A stretch of 64,000 nucleotides of DNA, taken from positions 8,494,001-8,558,000 of the forward strand of contig OX485806.1 in the NCBI GenBank assembly GCA_950295325.1, written 5' to 3'. The translations under genes were made by a program, and so were the position numbers. This document shows positions 25,801 to 33,915 of this stretch, in pieces. Every line of letters starts with the position of its first letter. The first letter of the stretch is position 1. Below the pieces are notes generated by a model. It searched no databases and was not told the DNA's origin. It was given only the letters and a program-made list of their open reading frames with translations. Source of the stretch: Polytrichum commune. Its lineage: Eukaryota > Streptophyta > Polytrichopsida > Polytrichales > Polytrichaceae.

Positions 25801-27321
25801 ATCATCTGGTATTTGAAGTCCTGTACATGAAGTCAAGAACATATGTTAGAGAACACATCATGAAAAAAATGGAACAGCTGTTTGGGTCGATCGACCCAAA
25901 CTTTAAATCTGATGAAGACTATAAGACAATCCAAGAGTTTGGGTCGATCGACCCAATCTACAAAACTTGCGAAGAAAATAAAACAATACAAGAGTTTGGG
26001 TCGATCGACCCAAACTTACTCACCTCCCATTTTGGGTTCTTGTTTTTTGCATTCTCCCTTTCCTTGGGAGGCCTGCCATAGAACTCCCACACATCCCTCG
26101 AGGCCATTATATTCCTAATCCAGGATGCCTGATACGCCCTCTTTTTATTCCCCATGTTGAAAATCTTGGAGATGTCACTGAGGACGGTTTCGTTGTCCGA
26201 CCAAACCACCAGTGCCTTCCATACCTTCAGCTTCTCCTTCAGGTTGTTGGGGTCGTCCCATTCAGTCATCAGCTGGATTTTTTTGGAGGCCTCTACACTG
26301 TGCTGGCCGTCAATCAGCCAAAAATCTCCTTTAGAAATCCCCGGCCACATATCAGCCGTAGGCATTCTTTTTAGCCCCTGGGGCATAACGACAATTGTCT
26401 GCCTGTCGTCCTTGAACTGCCCGCCCAAGATTTGAGCGACCATCCAGTCGACATAGGCATCCTCCTTGGCACGGACACACTTTTCAGGTGGCGCAAGGTG
26501 GCATTGTGCAATGTTCACCTCGAACTTGAAGTCCCTGCCCATAAAGAAGCAATGGAGGCATTTCGTCTCAAAATTGTCGTTGATTTTTTGAATTTCCCCA
26601 GCATCAACCTCTTGGCCAGGCTTGGGCATCCGCAACTGTGGCGAAACTGGCTCGGTGGTCATAACTGATGACTCTCTTGCCCTTTTCGACGGGGTCGTCT
26701 GCCGGCTTCCTGAAGGCGTTGGCGTCTCGCTGTCAGCCGGAGTCGAGGTAGTGCTCGTTCTTCTAGAATCTGCCGGGACCGCCCGCGGCTTCCTCACAGA
26801 TTGGGGTCTGGAGGAACCTGCTCCTTCTTCTGTCGTGGCCTTCCGCCTGACAGGTTGTTGCGTTTTTGGTTTTCTTTGCAACGCTTTATTCAAAACCGTG
26901 ATCGCTTGTTTCAGTTTTGTGAACCTGCTAGCGACCTTGGTGTTCGATACAGTGCCATCTATGAAGATGGTCTCCGGTTTTATGGTCTCCGGGTCAACGC
27001 ACGTCTCCTTGGCGTATAGGGGGTCGAAAGCCTTGGAGAATTGGTGCATGAACATATGCACGTTCTGCACGGCGGAGTTCTCTAGAATAACGTCCACGTG
27101 CTCCCCGAGAGCTTGGACGGAAGCAACCTCCCATCCCATCAGTGTTGCTCGTGGGTCCCCACTTTCACCACGAACAAGAGCTTGTACTGGGAGGCTTTCA
27201 CAACCTGAACGGACCACGCAAGAACGATCCCATCCTTTGGGACGTATGAGTCGTCCTGTGGAGTTTCATACTCCTCCCAAAGGTGGTCTGGGGCGAGCAT
27301 GAACCACCTCTCTCCAAGTCT
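22853..27321 (-). CDS. ParB-like / degenerate DNA-methyltransferase-like protein
   Basis: Exons 27321-26024, 25820-24489 and 24315-22853 join in phase 0 through GT-AG introns. Exon 1 has a Ser/Thr/Pro-rich, basic linker, a Cys-containing segment, then KGDFWLIDGQHSVEASKKI preceded by QTIVVMPQGLK. This is the ParB/sulfiredoxin-fold signature (IVV strand, then GQHR-like loop). Exon 2 ends with HPIARMEKL, LTKRGDFIFNVFGGSKPVFAA, and exon 3 continues MSGLNIYSYVED. This matches the C-terminal HPTxKP and DPFxGSGTT motifs of class-beta N4/N6 DNA methyltransferases, but the catalytic and cofactor residues are degenerate and no DPPY motif is seen. Exon 3 adds a poly-Glu tract, a coiled coil (RNEVAELRALLLEQERQRA) and a Pro-rich tail. 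Damage: a frameshift near 27175, TGA at 25701 and 25692, and a frameshift near 23580. ParB-methylase fusions are known in phages and bacteria; whether this one works is unknown. The 5' end is not found. Confidence 0.65.
23115..23203. repeat. Two palindrome copies inside a coding exon
   Basis: Copies at 23115-23134 (centre GC; symmetric for 26 bp, 23112-23137) and 23184-23203 (centre GA). Both lie in the last exon of the ParB/MTase-like gene. On the minus strand they are read as FGSADPN and FGSSDPN without breaking the frame. Confidence 0.95.
24399..24454. repeat. Two palindrome copies in intron 2
   Basis: Copies at 24399-24418 (exact arms, centre CT) and 24435-24454 (one arm mismatch). They lie within the 173-nt intron 24488-24316; the nearer copy begins 33 nt after the 5' splice site. 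Confidence 0.95.
25881..26014. repeat. Three palindrome copies in intron 1, spaced 57 bp
   Basis: Copies at 25881-25900, 25938-25957 (last base changed) and 25995-26014, all with centre AT, i.e. perfect self-complements. Spacing is exactly 57 bp. All lie within the 203-nt intron 26023-25821 of the ParB/MTase-like gene. The first starts 9 nt after the GTGAGTAAG donor. Confidence 0.95.
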
Positions 27322-27348
27322 CTGTAAGTCCAGAAACAAAATTGTTAG

Positions 27349-27797
27349 TTTAGGTCGATCGACCCAAAGTTTTTCAACTTGGATTGAACATAAGTACGAA
27401 TTGAAGGGTGCTCTACTGGCCATCATGAATAGGTTTGGGTCGACCGACCCAAACCCAAGCCTTGAATAGCCTAATCGTATAAGAATTATTGGTAGAGTTA
27501 GGGTCTTAAGAATATGAATATATTGAATATTGTGTAGTGGTCAAATTATCCAACATGAGAGCAATTTTTGGTGAGCTTCTAGAACCGCGCTGGACGTATG
27601 TGGACATGCCAACAAATATCAGACGATTTCAAATTATAGCCATTTGAATATAATTTCTTGTTGATGGTGGGAAGGATGTTTATTTTGGGATATTGGATTT
27701 GTAGGTTGCAGAGTTTGGGTCGAGCGACCCAAACCAGCTGTAGAGTTTGGGTCGAGCGATCCCAACCAGCTGCAGAGTTTGGGTCGGTCGACCCAAA
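27349..27797. repeat. Five palindrome copies upstream of exon 1
   Basis: Copies at 27349-27368 (one mismatch, 27 nt upstream of the acceptor at 27322), 27434-27453, 27714-27733, 27746-27765 (mismatched) and 27778-27797. The last three are spaced exactly 32 bp and interleaved with AACCAGCTG. They occupy the putative 5' intron or promoter of the ParB/MTase-like gene. Confidence 0.9.
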
Positions 27798-28640
27798 CTA
27801 GCTGCCCAGTTAATTCTTTATGGGTTTGGGGTTTTATATAGAGGTTTCGGGCGTCTACCGAAATGTACTGTTTCAATATTCATCCATAATGTTTTACGCT
27901 GCATATACAATGCTTATGCATTGTATATGCATGAAGACCCTAAAGGCTAAGAAACAGGTTATGTTGAGTGAGATAAGTTACCTTGATGCAAGCTCTGCCA
28001 ATCTGATGCTGTTTTGCGAATAGGTTTTGCGAATCTGATTCTTAGAATCAGATTACACCTGAACACTCAGATATCACTAACACTCACTAAAATTCCACTC
28101 ACTGGATTTCACAAACAACTCACACACACTCTTAATCTCAGACGCACTCAATAGTTTGTTCTTGCAACAACCTGATCCTTGCAACAAAACCCTAAGCACT
28201 CTGAAATCACTCAAAGAACTTAAATACAAAAACACACTTCAAAACAACAAAAACACTCTGAAATCACTACAAGGGCGCACTTTAAAACAAAAACACACTC
28301 CTAACCAACAAACACACTCTGAAATCACTCAATGCTCGTATTTTTAAACAAAACAACACTCCTAAACAACAAGCACACTATGAAATCACTCAATGCGGAT
28401 ACTTTTACACAAAAACACTACCCTACTACAATCACTCCGCGCCGCTAGGCGGATGCGCCGCTTCCAGTCCTAACCAACAAACACACTCTGAAATCACTCA
28501 ATGCTTGTATTTTTAAACAAAACAACACTCCTAAACAACATACACACCCTGAAATCACTCAATGCGCATATTTTTACACAAAAACACTACCCTAACCCCT
28601 AAACACACTCTACAATCACTCCTAAACCCTTACAAGAAGA
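27798..28640. repeat. A/C-rich degenerate tandem region
   Basis: From about 28060 the + strand is rich in CACTC/AAACAC words. Blocks such as CTGAAATCACTCAATGC and AAACAAAACAACACTCC recur; CTAACCAACAAACACACTCT occurs at 28301 and again at 28470 (169 bp apart). It is probably a decayed satellite or promoter-proximal repeat. No supported gene. Confidence 0.5.
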
Positions 28641-29548
28641 AGAGAGAATGAGAGAAGAGGGTTACAAGAATCAGAGAGGTGGAAAGGAATGAGAGAGAGA
28701 ATGTGGGAAGCGGCGTTAGGCGGAGGCGCCGCTTCACGACAAGGTGAGAAATGAGGGAGAGAAAGGAGGGAGCTTGGCGCGGAGGGAGTTAAATAGACAA
28801 AGCGAAGGGTCGCCATGGGACCCAATCTGGGCCATGGGAGCGCCCCGAGCCCATCTACGGCTCACAAGCCTCGCGGGCAGCCACCCTGCCATGTGTCAAC
28901 ACCTTATTGGTGATGGTGGCTACCCGAGGCTTCTGGGGTGCACACCTGGCGCCTAGCGGCCACCCGGCCTCCTGCCCGCCGAAGCCTGGCCCCGGCCTTC
29001 TAAGCCGCTATCTATAGCGGCTTAGCCCAAAAATCGAAAAGCAACATAGCCTAAGGTATTGCACAAAATTAACACCATCACCAACTCTGATTTTAATGGT
29101 GTTCAATTCAATGGTCCCGCGTTGGAATTGCTTACATCATAGAATGAATCCATTATTTGTTTTAGTATCTGAATATTGTAGTCATATGGAGTAAGATGAG
29201 AGCGATACAAAGTCTAAGAGGAGTATTTCATAAGTATATTGCAATCCTCAAATGCAATTGCACGGTGCAACAATTAAAATATGGTGACAATTTACATGGT
29301 CAAGGGTTTAGTGCTCTCTATTGTAATTTCTATAACCCAAGTTCGTAGAAGATAAGGCTGTAGCCTACAATGGATATTACCCACCCAAGTAGCATTAAAT
29401 TCAACATTTATATCAGTACATAGAAGTTGACATTTGAAGTACATGGGAGATACACAAAGATTACAAATTTATCTACTGCAACCCCATGGAGTTCAACATC
29501 ATATGAAGCCATTTAAGCATTAAGCTTGATGTTCGATGATCCCTCCAA
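28641..29548. other. GC-richer then AT-rich non-coding sequence
   Basis: 28640-29010 is GC-richer, with GCCGCTT/GGCGG blocks (the GGCG-GGCGCCGCTTC motif at 28710-28735 resembles the one at 28445-28465). The minus strand there is pyrimidine-rich, like a plant 5' leader, but no first exon for the ParB/MTase-like gene could be linked to it. The rest is AT-rich without features. Confidence 0.4.
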
Positions 29549-29569
29549 CCTAAACCCTAAACCCTAAAC
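29549..29569 (+). repeat. Interstitial telomere-like CCCTAAA tract
   Basis: Three near-consecutive CCTAAA(C) units matching the complement of the plant telomere repeat TTTAGGG. Too short to indicate a chromosome end. Confidence 0.7.
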
Positions 29570-29771
29570 ACCGCAAGCCTTAAATGAATGGCACATAGGT
29601 TAAATGATAGGGCCTTAGTGCTTGTAGTTTCCAATACAAATGTATATTGTCTTGACAACATCCTAATCATATGTGCTCACGATCATGTCAACCAATATTA
29701 AGTTATAACAATGTCTGTCTAAAAAGAAGAGTATAATAACTTGATTATAGTAGATATGATCTTCATACTAG

Positions 29772-29905
29772 ATTTCAAGTGGACTTCATGATAGTTTCAA
29801 ACATCCTTGAAAGAGTGAACTAAAAAGTTCTATTCGTGATGGAATTCCCATTAATGCCTTTCACACAGGTTATCCATTGCCACACTTGTATGTTGGACAA
29901 TGGAT
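29772..29905 (+). repeat. Diverged duplicate of 31076-31200
   Basis: TTTCAAGTGGACTTCATGAT, then GAACTAAAAAG, then ATTGCCACACTTG occur here and, in the same order with ~25-30% divergence, at 31076-31200. The two copies flank the long inverted repeat at 30390-30868. Confidence 0.55.
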
Positions 29906-30389
29906 CAACGTTGTGTGCACACATTACAAACGTCACATGTTCTTTTAAAGCTTTTCTCATTTTATTGTTGCAAATTGAAAGTTGGCCAATTTATTCAAAT
30001 TTGTCATGAGATCAATTCCTTGTTTTCAATGTATAAGTCCTCATGTGAAAGTCTTCATAACGACATAAACTGTAATTGTATTTGGTGGCTACGGCTATAT
30101 GAAGTTTCATAATGTTGCCACATATATCGTCAATATATTGTTTGAAATAAACTATAATATTTGAGTCCAAGTAGAGTAATATCCTGGAAGTACATAATTT
30201 AATCTGTATGCAATGCATCAATGTGAAGTTGTGGAGGATGGGTTCGCAAAATCACTTATCAAATATCATTTTCTTCCCAATGGTGCATATCATAGGCAAA
30301 TAAAATGAGACAGTCTACCCCCATCAACAATAATTTTAATTTTTTTGACAAATATTGTTATAGGATATTGGAAGATATATTGGAGATCT

Positions 30390-30868
30390 TTCTTTATCAT
30401 TTTTTTTTCCATATCCTTACTAACACTATATTCAAACATGTAACTTCAACATATTACCATAGATAATATTGAGTGTTTGAGTTTACATTTGATGTTACTT
30501 ACTTTCATAGTGGTATTAGTATTGAGTAGATGCGTTCGTATTTAGTGTATCAAACTCTAAATATGTTATTTATTGTAGGGACACTACAACACTACATTTT
30601 TTGTCAAACATTTTTTAAAACAAATAAAGTTAACTACATTTTTTTGACAAGTCAAATCACAAATAACTTAAGTTACAAAACCCAACTACACAAAATATGA
30701 TATCTAGTGTTTGATACCCTATATACAAGCGCATGCACTAAATATCAATAACCATATGAAAGTCAGTGACATAAAATGTAAACTCTCACAATAAGTATCA
30801 TCTATGGTAATATGTGGAATTTACATGTTTGCAATTAGTGTTAGTAAGGATGTGAAAAGAAAAAATAT
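30390..30868. mobile_element. Foldback element with ~190-bp inverted arms
   Basis: Left arm about 30390-30580 and right arm about 30685-30868 are reverse complements at roughly 75-80% by eye. Shared blocks, read on the left arm, are ATCCTTACTAACACTA, CAAACATGTAA, CATATTACCATAGAT and TATCAAACAC/TCTA. The spacer is ~100 bp. No coding capacity. The structure fits a foldback MITE or a hairpin-forming small-RNA locus. Confidence 0.65.
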
Positions 30869-31075
30869 ATGTGAAAGTAGAAGGTAAGCGACACATTTAT
30901 GTGTAACAGTAATTGTCAAAGATTTAAAAATTAATGTTGAGCATAGTAGGGTGGTAACAACACTAAATATAATGAAACACACACCTCATATTTTGTGTAG
31001 TTATTTCATCACGGAATTAGCAATGTCATTTGATGGTTGGCGCCACGAAGAGCCACGAAGGCCACACATTAGTAA

Positions 31076-31200
31076 ACTTCAAGTGAACTTCAAGATGGAT
31101 TCAAATATCATTAACAGATTGAACTAAAAAGCGACATTGGTAGTTAGTATCCCTTTAACAACGTCCACATACGTTCCTCATTGCCACACTTGCATGCGAG
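31076..31200 (+). repeat. Diverged duplicate of 29772-29905
   Basis: Direct copy of the block upstream of the foldback element. It is followed at 31218-31237 by a TTTAGGG-type telomere-like tract, while the other copy is preceded by a CCCTAAA tract. Confidence 0.55.
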
Positions 31201-31217
31201 ATAATAAAGCAATGTTC

Positions 31218-31237
31218 TAGGGTTTAGGGTTTAGGGG
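31218..31237 (+). repeat. Interstitial telomere-like TTTAGGG tract
   Basis: TAGGGTTTAGGGTTTAGGGG, the plant telomere repeat in opposite orientation to the tract at 29549. Confidence 0.7.
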
Positions 31238-31654
31238 AGACAAATAAATAATTTTATTCATCACGACAATGGCCTCAAGCCTTGGAAACCCTTTCATAAT
31301 TAATTGCAGCCTCCAAATGGCCCAAACCCCACCTAAATAGGTTTACACTTGAAAGCATTGAATGAAGTTAAAATATTGGTTAAAATATACCGTCATGACA
31401 CTTGAAAAAATTAATGTGGCCGCCACCCTTCCTCCCAACGGCGTATGTCATATCCACACAAGACAAAAAAAAATAGATTAAATATCATAGACTAAGTCAT
31501 ATGACGGCTGGGGTATCAGAGGGGCATTGATAGATGCGCATTTTCTACTATAAACAGAAGACGGGGAATTATGTCAAGAGGTTTGAAATAACCTCTGCAG
31601 GAGAACAAGGCAAGAAAAGCATCCAATGAGGAAGTCGGAGAAACGGAGGTGGAT

Positions 31655-31663
31655 AGTATAAAG
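31655..31663 (+). promoter_or_regulatory. TATA box candidate for the DUF7869-like gene
   Basis: AGTATAAAG followed ~30-40 bases later by a pyrimidine-rich start region (TTGCTCTTCTCCCAC) and a short leader. A possible donor AAG|GTTCGT lies near 31751. If used, the palindrome array would sit in the first intron, which ends at the acceptor TGTGTAG|GCAGAATG at 33910. This is inference; no transcript evidence is available. Confidence 0.4.
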
Positions 31664-31920
31664 GGACGCACCCCCCAAAAATCTATCATTTTTTGCTCTT
31701 CTCCCACTCTTGAATTCGTAGAGAGAACTCTTAGTCGGAGCTATACTTCAAGGTTCGTACATGCTGCCGTTCATTAGCACTTATCCACAGCATGCAAGTT
31801 CATGAGCACCTATTCACAGCATGGAAGCCCACCGTGAACTTTGCAATGAGCTCAAAATCAACTCATTTCGGATTGTCCGCCGCAATATCTGCCGGATTTT
31901 GAGGGTTTTAGTGTGACTCT

Positions 31921-33705
31921 TATTAGGTTTGGGTCGGTCGACCCAAACCCCTCCGCTAGTGTGGGCGGGTTTCAGCCTGACCCTGATCAGGTTTGGGTCG
32001 GTCGACCCAAACCCCTCCACTAGTGTGGGCGGGTTTCAGCCTGACCCAAATCTATCCCCTCATGAGGCAGCTACTAGAGTGGACAAGGAGCCCATCCTTG
32101 CCCTCAAGGTTTGGGTCGGTCGACCCAAACCTATACCCTCATGAGGCAGGTACTATGGTGGACACGGAGTCCATCTTGCCCCTCAAGGTTTGGGTCGGTC
32201 GACCCAAACCTTTACTCTCATGAGGCATGTACTAGGGTGGACACGGAGTCCATCTTGCCCCTGTTGGTTTGGGTCGGTCAACCCAAACCCACCTTCACAT
32301 GGGGCAGGTACTAGGGTGCACACGGAGCCCATCCTGCCCCTCAATGTTTGGGTCGGTCGACCCAAACCTATCCACTCGTGAGGCAGGTACTAGGGTGGAC
32401 AAGGAGCCCATCCTGGCCTTCAAGGTTTGGGTTGGTCGACCCAAACCCACCCTCACATGAGGTAGGTACTAGGGTGGACACGGAGTCCATCCTGCCCCTC
32501 AAGGTTTGGGTCGGTCGACCCAAACCTATCCCCTCGTGAGGCAGGTACTAGGGTGGACAAGGAGCCCATCCCGGCCCTCAAGGTTTGGGTCGGTCGACCC
32601 AAATCTATACCCTCATGAGGCAGGTATTATGGTGGACACGGAGTCCATCTTGCCCCTCAAGGTTTGGGTCGGTCGACCCAAACCTATACTCTCATGAGGC
32701 AGGTACTATGGTGGACACGGAGTCCATCCTGCCCCTCAAGGTTTGGGTCGGTCGACCCAAACCTATCCCCTCGTGAGGCAAGTACTAGGGTGGACAAGGA
32801 GCCCATCCTGGCCCTCAAGGTTTGGGTCGGTCGACCCAAACCTATACCCGCATGAGGCAGGTACTATGGTGGACACGGAGTCCATCTTACCCCTCAAGGT
32901 TTGGGTCGGTCGACCCAAACCTATACTCTCATGAGGCAGGTACAAGGGTGGACACGGAGCCCATCTTGCCCCTCAAGGTTTGGGTCGGTCGATCCAAACC
33001 TATACTCTCATGAGGCAAGTACTAGGGTGGACAAGGAGCCCATCCTGGCCCTCAAGGTTTGGGTCGGTCGACCCAAACCTATACCCGCATGAGGCAGGTA
33101 CTATGGTGGACACGGAGTCCATCTTACCCCTCAAGGTTTGGGTCGGTCGACCCAAACCTATACTCTCATGAGGCAGGTACAAGGGTGGACACGGAGCCCA
33201 TCTTGCCCCTCAAGGTTTGGGTCGGTCGATCCAAACCTATACTCTCATGAGGCAGGTACTATGGTGGACACGGAGTCCATCCTGCCCCTCAAGATTTGGG
33301 TCGGTCGACCCAAACCCACCTTCACATGAGGCAGGTACTACGGTGCACACGGAGCCCATCCTGCCCCTGAAGGTTTGGGTCGGTCGACCCAAACCCACCC
33401 CCACGTGAGGCAGGTACTAGGGTGGACTTTGAGCCCTTCCTGCCCTATAAGGTTTGGGTCGGTCGACCCAAACCTTATCCCACAGTGGGCATGTACTAGG
33501 TTTGACCCATCCCATTGCCCTTACATAATTTGGGACGGTCTACCCAATCCATCCTCACTGTGTGGGTGCTCCCTGTTATGAGCCTGAACCCATCTTGCGA
33601 AAAGGTTTGGGTCGCTCGACCCAATTTATCCCCACTGTTTGGATGGAGTGTGGATGACCATGATCCCATCGTGCCACAAGGCTTGGGTAGGTCGACCCAA
33701 ACCCA
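31921..33705. repeat. 79-bp tandem array with a 20-bp palindrome per unit
   Basis: TTTGGGTCGGTCGACCCAAA (centre GT) starts at 32110 and then every 79 bp without a single indel up to 33453: 18 regular units. Flanking it are two earlier copies (31928, 31992) and three degenerate later ones (33529, 33606, 33682). Some units have one mismatch in an arm. Each unit also has CCTCATGAGG (palindrome) and often TGGACACGGAGTCCA (stem-loop), so three inverted repeats per unit. Units near 32742-32978 and 32979-33215 are nearly identical, giving a 237-bp (3 x 79) higher-order repeat. 79 is not a multiple of 3, so the many ~63-codon frames across it are artefacts. It lies 0.2 kb upstream of the DUF7869-like coding exon. 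Confidence 0.97.
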
Positions 33706-33915
33706 GCCCCACCGTGTGGATGGGCTCTAAATGATAGTATGTCCACTGGCCAACCCAAACCTTTACAAAGCCAATGGCATAGCAGTCATATGAACATGTA
33801 TGAACACTGAGTATTTGCAATATTGTTTATATAAGATTGTTTTTGTATTATTCGATTGGAACCTACAATATTTGTGGTTTCTTGACAAGGTTCAATGTTC
33901 ATGTGTGTAGGCAGA

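Noticed and set aside
31929..33581. Many ~60-70-codon frames on both strands with WVGRPKP or FGSVDPN repeats
   Set aside because: They follow from the 79-bp unit (not a multiple of 3) passing through all frames. Start and stop both come from the repeat, with no coding bias.
31921..33705. CRISPR-like array (20-bp palindromic repeats with ~59-bp spacers)
   Set aside because: The spacers are near-identical to each other, so it is a tandem minisatellite. The genome is eukaryotic and there are no cas genes.
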